This document shows, in pieces, positions 19,788 through 30,843 of a stretch of DNA of 31,567 bases. The translations under genes and the position numbers were made by a program. The notes below the pieces were generated by a model, which was given only the letters and a program-made list of their open reading frames with translations, did no database searches and was not told the DNA's origin. The first letter of the stretch is position 1. Each line of letters begins with the position of its first letter. Source of the DNA: Zelonia costaricensis (Eukaryota > Euglenozoa > Kinetoplastea > Trypanosomatida > Trypanosomatidae). The DNA lies in contig JASAOO010003240.1 in assembly GCA_030849075.1 (NCBI GenBank), positions 1 through 31,567 on the forward strand, read 5' to 3'.

Positions 19788-22700
19788 TCAAGGCGGGGGT
19801 GGCGTCCGGGCGTGCTCCTCCAGCGGCGGCGGCTCGGAGCGGAGGTTGGCTTCACTGGTGGACGGCGCGGTGAGAGAGAGCGCCGCTGCCGTCGAGGACG
19901 GGCCTGGGCGGCGGCCGGCGCCCGCGGCGGTGAGGTAGCCGCCGAACTGCGTTTGCGTGAGGAAGAGGTCGTGGCTCTGGTTCCTGTACTTGGCCCAGAT
20001 GGGACTCTTGTCCAGCAGCGCCTGCACATGCGGCGTGTTCTCCTTGTCCGGCGCGGCCAGCAGCGCCTTGATCACCTTCACCAGCGCCGCGCGAATCGTC
20101 GCCGCACTCACGCCAGCTGCCGCGCTCGCCGCGTCGGGCAAGCCGTCCTTGAGGTGCCCCAGCAGCGTCTCCGGCACGCGGTCGCGCAGCGCGTACTCGA
20201 CCAAGCGCGAGCGGCGCGTGGCGTTGCTCAGGAACCCCTCCAGGGTCTCCAACGCGTCCATCGTCAGCCGCGGGTAGTGCTGCAGCACCTGCAGCAGCGT
20301 AGGCAGCACATCCACGGAGCTGCTCGTCGCCTCCACGCAGGCGGCGGACCGACTCAGCTCCCGCAGCCAGCGCAGCGCCTGGAAAGCAACCGCCTCGCCG
20401 GCAGCCCTGTCGCGCGCCGTGAGAGAGACGAGGCGCTCCAGCTTGCTGCCGTAGCCGAGGGACGCCATGTAGTCCCGCAGCCCAGGCGAGTTCGCCAGCA
20501 GCATCTCACCCGCCTTGGCCAGCAATTCCAGCACGTCCGCGTCGGGTCCACCGCTGCCACCGTCAGACGTCGGACGCTCCGCCTCCACCACAAAGTGCTC
20601 CAGGAGGGCGAGGAGGAACTCCTTGGGGTGGCGCACGGCCCAACCCGGCTGCTGCACGTACAGCGCCACGTACACGCCGCCCAGCTGCAGACGCTGCAGG
20701 CGCCGTGCCGGTGTTGCGCCCTCGTCACCGGCGTCGAGGTTCCCTTGCGGGGATGCACCGGAGGCGGCGCCGCGGGTGAGCGTCTCGGACGGCTTCCAGG
20801 ACGTCAGCGGGTCCGCGCTGATGGCGGCAATGATGCTGCGGCGACTCTCCTGCAGCTGGTCCACCAGCTCCTCCTTCTGCGCCCGCGTCCACAGCAGCTC
20901 CGGGTTCTCCTGCCACGCATCCAGCATGCGGCACGCCTGTTTCACGTTGTCCTTCATCATCTCGAGGAAGGCGGGCGGCAGGTACTTGGACGAGCGCAGG
21001 AAGAGCTGTGGACCGACAAGGCGGTCGTTGAAGGCGGTTGCCAGGCAGCGGCAGCAGTCCTCGCGCACGCTCTCCCGCGGCGTCGTTGCGTACAGGTCAA
21101 GCAGAAACACGTAGAGGCCGCGGTCGAGGCTCTGTTGCACCAGTGTGCGGTGTGCCAGCATGAGCTGGACGAGGCCCAGTAGCGCGTCCGGCTCCTCGGT
21201 CGGAAGCACTGACGTTCCCCGTGCGGCGTCATAGTGGGCCAGGATGCGCTCCAGTAGGAGGACCACAGCCGTCATCGCCGTTCCCACGCTCGCCAGCGCC
21301 TGCAGGCAGGCGTCGGAGGAAAGGTACTTGGCGAGCGCTTGCACCAGCTCCTGGAAAGTGGAGCTCTGCAGCGAGTCCGCCTCGGGGTCCGCCGCGGCTG
21401 CACCGACTGCGGCGGTCGGTTTCAGCAGGGTGACCAGCGATGGCATCTGCTTTGACGCAGTCGCGGCGAGCGTCGCCGTGTAGCCCCCGCTGAGCACGCG
21501 GAGTGACTGCGCTGCAAGGAGCTGCGCGGTAAGCAGGCTCGACGTCTTCGGCGACGCCGGCGCAACTGTCCCTGCGGCCGTCGCGACTGGTGCCACGCCT
21601 CCGCTCTTGGCCTCTGCTGTTGTGCCCTCGCGCGACGACAGGAGAAACACCAGCAAGGCCATGAAGAAGCCGACGGGGTTCTGGATGGGATAGTTGGGCT
21701 GGGCAATGAACAAGCGCAGAAACACGCCGCCGACAACGACCTCGCTGGCGTGCAGCGAGTAGGCGAAGCCGTCGAGACTCGCAGTGAGGGATGGCAAGTC
21801 CGTCGCACCGAACGCAGCCTCGCGGAAAACTTGCGAGTTCTCCTGCAGCCGCTCTTCCAGCTCGGCCCGGCACGTGTTGCTCCACAAAAAGTACGGCGTG
21901 TCGGCGTTGGTGTTGAGCAGCGTGAGCACCTCCGCCTCGCTGTTACACTGGTGCTCCATCTTGTACACAATGAACGGCGTCAGGAGGCGCTGCAGCAGCG
22001 CGTAGACGCCGTTGTGCCGCGTCGTGACCACCTCCTCAAACTCCTGCTCCTCCTCCTCCGACTCCAGGTCGGCGTAGCGGTCCGCCGGGCGGCTGGTCAA
22101 GTCGCCCTCCACGGCCGCGGCCGCGGCGGCGCCAGCGCTCGTGCTCGACCCCGCAGCGGGGCGCAGTCGAGGCAAACCAGCGAGGGCGGCGATGGCGTGT
22201 AGGGCAAAGACGGCGGCGCGGTTGGCGAAGAGCTGCTTGTGATGGGCCTCGTCCAGGCCGACGCCGGCCTTGTCGAGCGACGGGTCGTACGTGAAGAGCG
22301 GCTGGAGCAGGTGCCAAACAGCGCCGTACCGGATCAGCTCCGACTGCATCTTCTCGCTGCGCGACTCGCTCGCGCACGCCTCGGTGCACGCCCGCGACAG
22401 CTCTGGCGCCGCGTGATAGGCGATACCTTTTGCCGTCAGGTACGGGATCTGCTCCTCGCGCAGCATCTTCAGGCGGCAGTCCGGGAAGCGGGCACTGATG
22501 GAGAAGGTCAGCATGCAGTGCTTCGCGAGGCGCACGTGCACCTCGCCGTCGCGCGAGTTCGGCGTGATGAGGTCGAAGCAGTACTTGGCGATCTCGGCCA
22601 GCAGGTGGATGCCGCCCTCCTCCTGAAGCTCGTCGGCGTTCAGCGGCGCGTTGCGAATCGTGAAGTAGCACAGCTCCGTCGCGGGGTCCAGCAGAACGAT

Positions 22701-25700
22701 CTCCTTGTGCAGCGCATCGGGAGCGTGGAACTCTTGGTAGATGAGCCGCAGCAGCAGCCCGTAGCCAGCGTACTTGTACGCCCGCAACGTCGCACCGCAG
22801 CGCTTGAAGAGGATGGACTGAGCCTTGAGCAGCAGCGCGATGTTGTGCGCGCTCGGCTCGCTCGACTCCGTCGCATCCGAGGCAAGGAACTCGTACGCGC
22901 GCTGAATCTGGTCAAAGGCTTCGCGCCCGTTGGGGTTCTTGTCGGGGTGGTAGCGGGCGGCGAGCGCGTAGTACGCCTTGCGCATCTCCTGCTTCGACGG
23001 CGGCCACCCTGCCCCGTCCTGGGGTGCCTGCAGCTCCAGGATCTCGTAGCACTTCTCCCGCGTTAGCGAGGAGGGCTGCTTGTTCAGCTCCTCCTTCCAC
23101 TGCTGCAGCACGTCGGCGAGGAAGCGCACGGCGTCGCGGACGGGCCAGCTGGGGAAGCGCAACTCGTCGCAGAAGTGGCGCAGGTAGTACTGGCTGCAGA
23201 ACAGCTCGCGCTGCAGCGACTCGTATTGCACGCCGACGATGGGGCAGTACTGGTACACGACAGTGTTGTTGCCCAGCAGCCGTGGCGTGAAGTCTGCCAC
23301 GTGCGCCGCCACCTTCGCCGCGAGGTACTGCCGCATCGCGGGCGACCAGATCGCCTCGGGGTTGTCGTACTCGCCAAGCAGCACGTCCGCAAACGCATCG
23401 GGGCCGTGATGCGTCAGGTAGCAGACCATGGCTGGCGGCAGCAGCGGGGCGAGGATGCTATCCCGCACAAGGTCGCTCGTCGCGGCGGCGTACTGAAAGG
23501 ACTGCCGGCGGTGCGTCGCGGCGAGCAGGCGGCACATGGGCAGCACGTCCGAGGCGGTGTAGAGACACGCGAAGAAGAAGACGCCGGTGAGAAAAAAGCG
23601 GCCGACGAAGGGGTTCGCCTCCATGAGGGAGAGAAGCAACGTGTGCACGCGGGAGCAGACGCCGCTGTCGAAGGTGAGCAGCAGCTGCACGAGGTGCGGC
23701 AGGATCGCCGGGCCGCTCAGTAGCCGCTTTACCCGCGGCTGCGGCTGCATGACGGCGCCCTCCTCGCTCACCGACGGGTAATGCTCACACAGGAGCAGCA
23801 GCACATCGAGCACCGTACACGTCACCTCCGTCAAGGTCAGCAGCGAGGGCTGATCGGCGCTCACGATGCCCCAGCGCAGCTGCGCGACGGCGCGGAGCTC
23901 GCGCCAGCCCGACATGCCCTGCGCCCACACCTTGCTCGTCGCCGCCACCTCGCCAGACTGGTAGAGTGCCTTGAGCTCCGAGAACGTCACGGGCCCGGCT
24001 TTGGCGCCGTTCTTGGTGTAGTGCCACTCCTTCTCGCGCCCCTGCATGTCCTTGAGGCTGCCGCTGTACTCGATCGTGTTCGAGACGGCCTTGATCTGCG
24101 GCCGGTCAATGTGCAGGTGCGCCACCGTCACGAGCTCGATCAGCGGCCCCAGTCCGTCGTGGTCGAGGAAGAGCTTGATGTTATGGCGCGCCTTGAGCAC
24201 GTGGGCCAGCAGCAGCAGCAGTCGATCGCGCATCATCGGGTCCAGGGTGCCCTGCAGCATCTGCAGCAGGAACGGCACGTCGTGAAACTCGCCAATCGCC
24301 TCCGCGTAGTGCTTGTACAGCAGCGTCAAGCCGTGCAGGCACTCGAGCTTGCTCTTCGTGTCCTGCACCAGCAGGAAGCGGTGGTACATGTCGTTAAAGA
24401 ACTCGCGCGGGCGGGCAATCACCGGGTGCGCCTCCTCGAAGAGTAAACGCGGGTAGTGCTGCCCAATCTTCAGCTCCGCGTCCAGGCTGTGGTAGATCAC
24501 CTCGAACTCGGCGTAGTTCCACGCAATGAGCTTCTCGTGGCGCATGGCGCCGTACTGCCGGAACGCGTCCAGCTCCCCCTGCACCGCCGCCTTCAGCTCG
24601 GCGCGCGTCGTGTGGTTCCAGATGAGGTCAGGCCGCAGGTGGTCGCGCTTCAGCTGATAAAAGAACATGCTCCAGTTCAGCGTCGGGAAAACCTTGACGT
24701 CCCTCACGCGGCACCGCATCCGCCCGCCATCGCCCACTCCTGCCACGGCGTTCGGCGAGCTGCCCCCGCTGCCACCACCCGCGCCCAGCGCGCCGGCGTG
24801 CCCCTCGAGTGTGACGTCCCGTAGGTTGAAGGACTTCTTGAACCAGCCCGTCTTGGATTCCCGGAAGGTTGCCGTCATCTGCACCACCTTCTTCTGCGCC
24901 TCGCGCACCTGCTCGTCCGTCGGCGCCTGCTCTGGCGACTGCAGAAAGTTCAGCAGCGTGATGGGCACCATGCGGCGGAGGATGTCCTGCGTCGGCACGC
25001 TGCCGTACGCCCAGAAGGCGATGAGGCGCCGCGCGAGGTCGCGCATCCGCCGGTTCGTCGAGAACGCGGCGGTGTTGAACTGCGTGAGGATGCCGCCCTC
25101 CGACAGCGCCAGCTGCTGCATGCGGGCAAACTGTGCCTCGTCGCCCTCCTCCATGACGACGCAGATGAGCTGGCCCGCGGTGTACCGGATGATATCGCAT
25201 GAGTGACTCAGCAGGTCAAACAGTTGCCGGCCGGTGATATCGACGAGGTCGCGCAGGATGCGCTTGAAGTGCGCCGGGTCGGTCGTCTCGCTAAAGGGCG
25301 GGCAGAGGGCAAACTCGAAGAAGAAGAGCAGCTCGAGCACCAGTAGCGATGCGCTCTCGTTTGGGATGTGGTCGCGCAGCACCTCCATCAAGCTGCAAAT
25401 GAAGCCCTCGGCGCACAGCAGTCGGTTCTTGTTGATGGACTCGTGCTCCACCTCGTAGTGGTCGTGGAAGGGGGTCATGAGGGTGTTGAGGAACTCAATG
25501 ACGGCGTGGGACACGGCGAGGTTGTTGAGCCGCAGCGCCTGCACCGAGTGGATGCCAACCGCCTTGAAGAGCGACGGCACCAGCGCGATGGAGCTAAACC
25601 CCACGCGCGACACGGAAAGACGGCCCAGCGCCTGGAACTGCTCCACCATGAAGTGGACATTGGCCTCGTCCATCACTGCCTCGCCCGCTTTAGCACCACC

Positions 25701-27206
25701 AGCGCCGCTGCCGCCGCTCGCGCCGTGGCCCGCATCGCCCCTAGTCCCCGACGGCTTGACCCACAAAAAGTGCTCCAACACCGCCTCGACAGCGCTGTAG
25801 ATGACCTTCTCGCGGTTCTCCGTGAAGAGCCCGTCCTTGTTCTCGCTCCACGTCAGGCCCGTGCGCGGCACGTTGGCGTTGAAGAGCTCCAGCGACGCGA
25901 CAAGCCCCGCGCCGACGCCGCCGGGGCCGACGGCGGCGTCGCTACTGGCCGCCGGCCCGCCAACGAGACGCCCCTCGACAAGCCCCCTCAGCAGCAGGCT
26001 CTCCACCTCCTCTGTCACCGCCGTCTCGAGGGAGGAGAGGCGGTTGCGACGGAGCAGCGGCCGGGGCATGACGCAAACGCTGCCGTCGCCGGCACTGTAG
26101 CACGCTGTCAGCAGGTGTGCCAGGATCGTGTCGCGGACGGGCGACTGGTACGACTTCATCACGGGCGAGTCCTTGAAGAGCACGAAGAAGCGCTGGTCGT
26201 CGTCCTCGCAGCGGACAAGCGCAAAGATGGCGCTGAGCAGGTGCGCGCTGACGGCGTTGTACGTGACAGGGTCACGCTCGACCAGGGCAATCGGTGTGGT
26301 GCTCAGCAGGCGGCGCACCGCTCCGTCACGCTGCTTCGGCGAGAGCTTCAGCACCGGGAACTCCTCCACCGCCTCCAGGGCGTCACGGCGGATGCCGAGG
26401 CGGTCCGAGTCGAATTGCGCCTGCTCGAGCACGTTCATGTCCACGTAACGGGGCAGCCCAATGTACTCCTTCGCGTTGCGGTACACCGCCTCCAGGAGCG
26501 GCTTTGGGTTGGCCACGTCGTAGAGGTGCAGCTTCATCTCGGAGCCGTAGGCGATGACGACGCTGCCGGGCCGACCCGCGATGCTCGTCACGCCGCGGAT
26601 GCCGCTAAACAGGTACTCGCCTACCTTTTCGTAGTCGCGCCAGTCCGTCGGCGGCGGTTGGCTCGTCGCGGCGCCGTTGGTGGGAGCAGGGGTAGAGGTG
26701 CTTTTCGAGTCCCCGACTCGGTACAGCTGCTCGATGCCGATCGCCGTCACCCGCAGCGTGCACGGCCGCTGCGACTCGTCGATGGTGTACTTCATCGCCG
26801 CATACGCCTGGAGGCTCAGGGCGGAGCGGTAGTTGTAGTCGAACACGAGCCGGTAGCGGTTGATGTCCGTGAGCAGGTGCGCCCGCTCTGCGTCACTGCC
26901 GCAGGAAAAGCGCAGCTCCTCCGCCTTGCTGCCGTTCGACTGCGTGATGAGGAGGAACTGCCCGTTCCCGGCACCCTCAGCGACGACGTTGCGGACGCTC
27001 GTGGCGAAGGACCAGAAATTTGTGAGTCTCGTTAGGGCCTTCACATCGCACGTGGCGATGCCCTGTGGGCCGACGCAGAAGATGCGAGTGTAGCGGCCGC
27101 GCCACGAGTGCTTTGTCACGGTGTAGCACGCGGTGAAGGAGCGGTGGTCTATCGGGGACCCGCTCGCCATGGCGCTCGACGCAAAGCTGCCGCCACTTGC
27201 CGACAT
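19788..27206 (-). CDS. RME-8: DNAJC13/RME-8 homologue, endosomal J-domain protein (2472 aa)
   Basis: One uninterrupted frame. The N-terminal part (about residues 20-130) matches the PH-like start of RME-8, with a W-R-G-x-Y-x-R-I-F core. A GYF_2-type domain spans about 1060-1112 (E-W-H-Y, then W-x-x-G-M-x-G-W). The J domain spans about 1383-1444 with the HPD motif at 1420-1422, the tripeptide that stimulates Hsp70 ATPase. Four IWN-type repeats start near 862 (IWN), 1286 (IWS), 1774 (LWS) and 2105 (LWT), each followed by a basic and hydrophobic helix. This layout is diagnostic for RME-8, which in animals and plants binds endosomal phosphoinositide, recruits Hsc70 and works with retromer/SNX and WASH in recycling and clathrin turnover. 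The C-terminal HDLFL segment is also family-like. The length is somewhat above the animal proteins (about 2240 aa), through Gly-rich inserts near 486-508 and 798-826 and an Ala/acidic insert near 1682-1729. The ATG at 27206 is the first in frame after a splice acceptor. The role here is inferred. Confidence 0.95.
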   Translation of the reverse strand: MSASGGSFASSAMASGSPIDHRSFTACYTVTKHSWRGRYTRIFCVGPQGIATCDVKALTRLTNFWSFATSVRNVVAEGAGNGQFLLITQSNGSKAEELRFSCGSDAERAHLLTDINRYRLVFDYNYRSALSLQAYAAMKYTIDESQRPCTLRVTAIGIEQLYRVGDSKSTSTPAPTNGAATSQPPPTDWRDYEKVGEYLFSGIRGVTSIAGRPGSVVIAYGSEMKLHLYDVANPKPLLEAVYRNAKEYIGLPRYVDMNVLEQAQFDSDRLGIRRDALEAVEEFPVLKLSPKQRDGAVRRLLSTTPIALVERDPVTYNAVSAHLLSAIFALVRCEDDDQRFFVLFKDSPVMKSYQSPVRDTILAHLLTACYSAGDGSVCVMPRPLLRRNRLSSLETAVTEEVESLLLRGLVEGRLVGGPAASSDAAVGPGGVGAGLVASLELFNANVPRTGLTWSENKDGLFTENREKVIYSAVEAVLEHFLWVKPSGTRGDAGHGASGGSGAGGAKAGEAVMDEANVHFMVEQFQALGRLSVSRVGFSSIALVPSLFKAVGIHSVQALRLNNLAVSHAVIEFLNTLMTPFHDHYEVEHESINKNRLLCAEGFICSLMEVLRDHIPNESASLLVLELLFFFEFALCPPFSETTDPAHFKRILRDLVDITGRQLFDLLSHSCDIIRYTAGQLICVVMEEGDEAQFARMQQLALSEGGILTQFNTAAFSTNRRMRDLARRLIAFWAYGSVPTQDILRRMVPITLLNFLQSPEQAPTDEQVREAQKKVVQMTATFRESKTGWFKKSFNLRDVTLEGHAGALGAGGGSGGSSPNAVAGVGDGGRMRCRVRDVKVFPTLNWSMFFYQLKRDHLRPDLIWNHTTRAELKAAVQGELDAFRQYGAMRHEKLIAWNYAEFEVIYHSLDAELKIGQHYPRLLFEEAHPVIARPREFFNDMYHRFLLVQDTKSKLECLHGLTLLYKHYAEAIGEFHDVPFLLQMLQGTLDPMMRDRLLLLLAHVLKARHNIKLFLDHDGLGPLIELVTVAHLHIDRPQIKAVSNTIEYSGSLKDMQGREKEWHYTKNGAKAGPVTFSELKALYQSGEVAATSKVWAQGMSGWRELRAVAQLRWGIVSADQPSLLTLTEVTCTVLDVLLLLCEHYPSVSEEGAVMQPQPRVKRLLSGPAILPHLVQLLLTFDSGVCSRVHTLLLSLMEANPFVGRFFLTGVFFFACLYTASDVLPMCRLLAATHRRQSFQYAAATSDLVRDSILAPLLPPAMVCYLTHHGPDAFADVLLGEYDNPEAIWSPAMRQYLAAKVAAHVADFTPRLLGNNTVVYQYCPIVGVQYESLQRELFCSQYYLRHFCDELRFPSWPVRDAVRFLADVLQQWKEELNKQPSSLTREKCYEILELQAPQDGAGWPPSKQEMRKAYYALAARYHPDKNPNGREAFDQIQRAYEFLASDATESSEPSAHNIALLLKAQSILFKRCGATLRAYKYAGYGLLLRLIYQEFHAPDALHKEIVLLDPATELCYFTIRNAPLNADELQEEGGIHLLAEIAKYCFDLITPNSRDGEVHVRLAKHCMLTFSISARFPDCRLKMLREEQIPYLTAKGIAYHAAPELSRACTEACASESRSEKMQSELIRYGAVWHLLQPLFTYDPSLDKAGVGLDEAHHKQLFANRAAVFALHAIAALAGLPRLRPAAGSSTSAGAAAAAAVEGDLTSRPADRYADLESEEEEQEFEEVVTTRHNGVYALLQRLLTPFIVYKMEHQCNSEAEVLTLLNTNADTPYFLWSNTCRAELEERLQENSQVFREAAFGATDLPSLTASLDGFAYSLHASEVVVGGVFLRLFIAQPNYPIQNPVGFFMALLVFLLSSREGTTAEAKSGGVAPVATAAGTVAPASPKTSSLLTAQLLAAQSLRVLSGGYTATLAATASKQMPSLVTLLKPTAAVGAAAADPEADSLQSSTFQELVQALAKYLSSDACLQALASVGTAMTAVVLLLERILAHYDAARGTSVLPTEEPDALLGLVQLMLAHRTLVQQSLDRGLYVFLLDLYATTPRESVREDCCRCLATAFNDRLVGPQLFLRSSKYLPPAFLEMMKDNVKQACRMLDAWQENPELLWTRAQKEELVDQLQESRRSIIAAISADPLTSWKPSETLTRGAASGASPQGNLDAGDEGATPARRLQRLQLGGVYVALYVQQPGWAVRHPKEFLLALLEHFVVEAERPTSDGGSGGPDADVLELLAKAGEMLLANSPGLRDYMASLGYGSKLERLVSLTARDRAAGEAVAFQALRWLRELSRSAACVEATSSSVDVLPTLLQVLQHYPRLTMDALETLEGFLSNATRRSRLVEYALRDRVPETLLGHLKDGLPDAASAAAGVSAATIRAALVKVIKALLAAPDKENTPHVQALLDKSPIWAKYRNQSHDLFLTQTQFGGYLTAAGAGRRPGPSSTAAALSLTAPSTSEANLRSEPPPLEEHARTPPPP

Positions 27207-27239
27207 CTCGGCCGTCTACTGGGGCAAAGAGGGATGGGG

Positions 27240-27265
27240 CTGTTTTGGGAGGAGAGGGAGGTGCG
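27240..27265 (-). promoter_or_regulatory. Candidate trans-splice acceptor for RME-8
   Basis: On the minus strand a C/T-rich tract (about 27247-27265) is followed by AAAACAG, with the AG at 27240-27241, giving a 5' UTR of about 33 nt. A second acceptor, GCCCCAG, has its AG at 27219-27220 and would leave about 12 nt. Either keeps the ATG at 27206 as the first start. Confidence 0.5.
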
Positions 27266-27302
27266 GTACAAGAAGGTTGTTGCGCCGACAGCAGCGCGGT
27301 GT

Positions 27303-27318
27303 CACACACACACACACG
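27303..27318. repeat. (CA)8 microsatellite
   Basis: Eight CA units about 40-60 nt upstream (in the minus-strand sense) of the presumed RME-8 pyrimidine tract. Reads as GT on the transcribed strand. Confidence 0.9.
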
Positions 27319-28257
27319 CGAAAAAACAGAGGCGAAAGCCAACCAGGCACGCCCAGCGATAGCAACAAGAGAAAGGACGCCTGCACGTGCAGAGAAGCTG
27401 AGACGGAGCAGCGACGGAGCCTTGACAGACGAAGACGGGGGTGGGGGAGGGACGTCGGCCGCAGAAGGAACCCAGAAACGAAGGTCTTGAAATGCGCCAA
27501 ATCTAGAAGGGATCGAGCAGCGCTCGGCGACGTCTCGAGACAGAGCGCGAACACAGAAGCGTGCACACAGGCGCACGGACACGATGGGTCGGCCGGTGAA
27601 TAAGATGTAGACGCGGTGACGTGAATTGAACTCCTCGATTGTGAGCGAAGTGTGTATGTGTGCAGCTACGGAATAATCATAAAAAAGGCGGAGAGAGAAT
27701 GGGGATGAAGAGGGGCAAAGTCTTGAGATGCGTGAATAGAAGCAGAGGGCGCCCGGCAAAGGAGACCAGAGACGATGGGCGGCGCCTCTGCGGGTGCGGA
27801 CGCCACATTTTTAGTTCCGACTTCCTTGTCACACACAAAGTGGTCACGTGACTTGTGCTACCTTCCACAGCAAGTGATCTCTTTTCGCGTGGCTTTGCGC
27901 AAGGAAGGATAGGCAGAAAAGAAAAAAAACGAAGAAGCAGGGGAGGGTGTCGGAGAAGGTGAAGCGGATAGGAACGGAGATGGTCCGCCTTGCAGTCAAG
28001 CACGATTTCTCTCTCCCTCCTTCCTTCTCCCCCCATCCTCAACCCCCCCCCACACTGCACCAGCCAGCTCGGCAATGGGCGCATCGCGGCTTGGCGTCGT
28101 TACCAACCAAACAAACTACACAACGCGGATACGAGCGACACCACGTACCTTGCTGCGCAGAACCGGAGCAAACGTGCAAGCATGCAACAGTAGCTCTGTT
28201 CGCTCGCTTTCCCAACCTAGTCCACTTCGCGAGGGGAAGCTCGATACCGCGCCGGCC

Positions 28258-30177
28258 TCAATCCTCCTCCGCGACCTTGAAGTACATCTTGGCCACCAGC
28301 CGCGACGTCATGAACATGACGTCCAGGATGAGTAGGACGATCAGAAAGACGTCGGAGCCGAGCATGAAGAGACGGTGGCGGCGGCCCTTGATGTGGCTGA
28401 GCTGCTCCAGCAGCGTGTCACTGCGCGACGTGAACCAGGACAGCCGCGACTCGGCCGTATTCTGCTGCTCGGCCATGTCGTAGTACCCCTGCAGCCACGA
28501 CACGTTCCACAGCACCTCCGGCGTGTCGTGGATGGTCTGAATCGCCAGCTGCGCGACGGCAATCTCACCCTCGAGCTTCGTGACGCGCCGCTTCGTCGAG
28601 AAGTAGTCGAGCAGCCCGGAGAACTCTGCCGGGATGCTGAGAATGTGCCGGTGCGACCACTTCGTGATGAACTCAAAGTAGTCTACCCGCGCCGAGCGGC
28701 CGAGGGAGTGCGAAAAGGTGAGCATGACGAGGCTGCGCGCCGGTTCGTAGGCCGGGACGAGGTAGTGGTCGAAGCACAGTACCTTGGCCAGCCGCTCCAG
28801 CGCCGGCTCCACCTCTACCGGCTGATAGTTGTGCGGCGACGACGGAGGTGCCGGCACCTCCTCACACTGCTCGTCCAGCTCGTACGAGCACCAAATCGGG
28901 AAGAGGGCGTCGATCTCGCCCTGGTTGTAGCGGTGCCCGACACCCTCGGTGAGGTGGCTTGTGGTGGAGAGGAAGTCGTCGTCAACCATCCAGTGGTCCT
29001 TGCGGTCCATGCCCCACCACACCACTGCCCCGCTCGGGAAGAGAAACAGGTCGAAGCAGTTCTCGCTCGACACGTGCAGGACGTCGTGCAAGGTGGCGGT
29101 TGTGTAGCCGCGGCGGTGGTAGACGGTCTCCAGCGCGTCGAGGTCGAAGCGCTCGGCGACGCAGCTGTAGCTGATGCTCCCAATGTGCGCCGCGAGCGCC
29201 TCGGCAGACGGGAGCGACGGCTTCCCGCTGCGGCGGTCCACCGACGAGTGCGAGCGGAGCGCGGCCGACTCCCGGCCCGTGCGTCGGCCCCCTCGCTGCC
29301 GTGTCGAGAGTGGCGCCGCCAGCGGTGCCGTGCGTTTCGGAGACGGCCGCGACGCACGCGTGAAGGCGTCGGTGCGGACCGAGAACATGCGCCGCAGCCG
29401 CACGCGGTCGTCCACGGGGGAGACGACGAAGATCGACTGGTAGGACTGCAGGTACTCCAGCAGCGGTCCGTACATCGCCGCGTACCGCGCGTTCCAGTCC
29501 ATGGCCGCCTCCATCGCGGCCAGAGTGATGCTCGTGGTCGTGTTGGTGATGACCAGGTCTAGCAGCCGCGTGCGTGGGTCGGCTGGAATGGCGGCCTCCT
29601 GCATGCGAGGCCGCAGCAGTAGCGGTGAGGCGTCGGTCGCTGGCACCGGGACGAGCGGCGGCGCACCCGCCGGGGCGGGAAAGCGCGGGTGCAGGGCGCC
29701 ATGCGACGTCGCTGCGGTGGAGCGACTCACGCTGACGCTGCTGTTGGCGGTGATGTCACCCACTTCGATGCCTTCAGTTTGCGTGTCCAGGGCGTAAAGG
29801 ATGCGCCGCTCCGTCAAGCGGCTACCCTGCGACCAGGCGGGCACGGCAAACTCCTCCACAAGGGTGTCGGCCTCGTCAAGCAACGCGTCCGAGTACCCGT
29901 GGCCGCACTCGTCTTCGCGGGCCATTCGATCGCTGCCTCTGTCGTGGTCCGATGAAGACGGGCGGTCATCGCCGTCGCCGGCGCGGTTGTCGACGTAGTC
30001 GCCGCTGTGGAAAGAGTTGCGTGGTCGCCAGGTGGAGCGGCGGCCTGGGCGTCCTCGCCGACCGGGCGCGGAGGAGTCGCTGGAGGTGGTGGAAGCGGAG
30101 CGGGGCGTCTGCGGGGTCCGTGACCGCGCGGCCGCGTCGGCGCCGCCGCTACTGCGACTCCCGTAGTAGTTACTCAT
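28258..30177 (-). CDS. RMND1/Rmd8-type DUF155 (YagE family) membrane-anchored protein (639 aa)
   Basis: The C-terminal half matches the RMND1/Rmd1/Rmd8/Sif2 (DUF155) family. It contains a hydrophobic strand segment with FPSGAVVWWG (around 380), the helical core, the hallmark D-T-P-E-x-x-W motif at 551-557, then a tyrosine- and arginine-containing helix pair, and a hydrophobic membrane segment at about 604-625 just before the C-terminus. The first 130 or so residues are Ser/Arg/Gly-rich and disordered, with no clear mitochondrial presequence. Human RMND1 and yeast Rmd1 are mitochondrial, whereas yeast Rmd8 is a longer tail-anchored relative. The length and terminal membrane segment here fit the Rmd8-like branch better, but localisation is open. 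The biochemical role of the family is not settled; RMND1 supports mitochondrial translation. The ATG at 30177 follows a possible splice acceptor and the stop is TGA. RME-8 begins 1.05 kb downstream. Confidence 0.85.
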   Translation of the reverse strand: MSNYYGSRSSGGADAAARSRTPQTPRSASTTSSDSSAPGRRGRPGRRSTWRPRNSFHSGDYVDNRAGDGDDRPSSSDHDRGSDRMAREDECGHGYSDALLDEADTLVEEFAVPAWSQGSRLTERRILYALDTQTEGIEVGDITANSSVSVSRSTAATSHGALHPRFPAPAGAPPLVPVPATDASPLLLRPRMQEAAIPADPRTRLLDLVITNTTTSITLAAMEAAMDWNARYAAMYGPLLEYLQSYQSIFVVSPVDDRVRLRRMFSVRTDAFTRASRPSPKRTAPLAAPLSTRQRGGRRTGRESAALRSHSSVDRRSGKPSLPSAEALAAHIGSISYSCVAERFDLDALETVYHRRGYTTATLHDVLHVSSENCFDLFLFPSGAVVWWGMDRKDHWMVDDDFLSTTSHLTEGVGHRYNQGEIDALFPIWCSYELDEQCEEVPAPPSSPHNYQPVEVEPALERLAKVLCFDHYLVPAYEPARSLVMLTFSHSLGRSARVDYFEFITKWSHRHILSIPAEFSGLLDYFSTKRRVTKLEGEIAVAQLAIQTIHDTPEVLWNVSWLQGYYDMAEQQNTAESRLSWFTSRSDTLLEQLSHIKGRRHRLFMLGSDVFLIVLLILDVMFMTSRLVAKMYFKVAEED

Positions 30178-30441
30178 GGTGTGCTAGTGTGCCAGCAGCA
30201 GTGGTGGTGGTGTGCGCCAATAAACAGGCCAGGAGTGGAGGGCCGTCGTGTAAGAACAAAAAAGTGTGAGTGGCAGGTGTGGCTGTTCCGCGATAAAGGG
30301 GCCGGCGGTGGTGGTTGGTGGAAGGCGTGCGGACACTGCTTTTGGATGGCAATTCTGTGCTGTGGTATGAGTGAGGTGTGGGGACAGTGTCGTAGCAGCG
30401 GCGCAAGCGTCACGCAAGAAAATGGGCGCGAGGACGGCGAG

Positions 30442-30475
30442 CTCAGCAAAAGGTGTGCACGGAGAGGAAAAGGAA
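30442..30475 (-). promoter_or_regulatory. Possible trans-splice acceptor for the RMND1-like gene
   Basis: On the minus strand a C/T-rich tract (about 30460-30490) and a shorter CCTTTTG lead to CTGAG, with the AG at 30442-30443. It would give a 5' UTR of about 264 nt. The tract is interrupted and other AGs lie closer to the ATG, so this is tentative. Confidence 0.3.
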
Positions 30476-30560
30476 GGGTGGGAGAGACAGCACATGGGCT
30501 TGACCGCATACTGCTCCAAAGTTCCTCGACTCGCTCTTGCTTCTTATTCTCTTTCGGAGT

Positions 30561-30590
30561 GGGGTGGGGTGTGGTGGGGTGGGGTGGGGG
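30561..30590 (+). other. G-quadruplex-type G-rich repeat
   Basis: Two GGGG runs, a GTGGT spacer and then GGGG, GGGG and GGGGG runs, each separated by a single T. This fits the four-run G-quadruplex consensus with very short loops. The G-rich strand is the template strand for the minus-strand genes, so the transcript is C-rich here. Confidence 0.7.
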
Positions 30591-30843
30591 CGATGGCGGC
30601 TTTCAGCAGAGGTTGTCCATGCATCATATACACTGGCACGTATAGCAATCCAAGAGCGACACAGAAGAGAGCGCACGGTTGATGGCGACGCGACACAGCA
30701 GTGGGAGTGGGCGATTCTCGTGCGCGGAGCGTCTCGAGCAGGGCTGCACGTGATCTGCTGGTGCTCCTGATCCGCCCTCGCCTATTACCCGGAGGACTCG
30801 GCACACGCCATCTCGCGAACATGCGCAACGCCGTCCCCGTCCG

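Larger units (their letters stand above)
27207..28257. other. Spacer between the RMND1-like and RME-8 genes
   Basis: About 1.05 kb without a supported gene. The left end carries the RME-8 splice signal and a short 5' UTR, with a (CA)8 run at 27303-27318. The right end would be 3' UTR of the RMND1-like gene. A minus-strand frame open from 27759 runs into RME-8 in another phase and looks like a shadow. Confidence 0.75.
30178..30843. other. Spacer between the right-edge gene and the RMND1-like gene
   Basis: About 670 nt without a supported gene. It contains the 5' UTR of the RMND1-like gene, a possible pyrimidine tract with an AG at 30442-30443, and a G-rich repeat at 30561-30590. The right part would be 3' UTR of the edge gene. 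Confidence 0.75.

Noticed and set aside
25368..27035. Plus-strand 555-codon open frame antisense to RME-8 (and a 456-codon one at 19812-21182)
   Set aside because: Long antisense frames are expected opposite GC3-rich genes. Their translations are Arg/His/Gln/Leu-biased without domains, and the minus-strand RME-8 frame explains the region.
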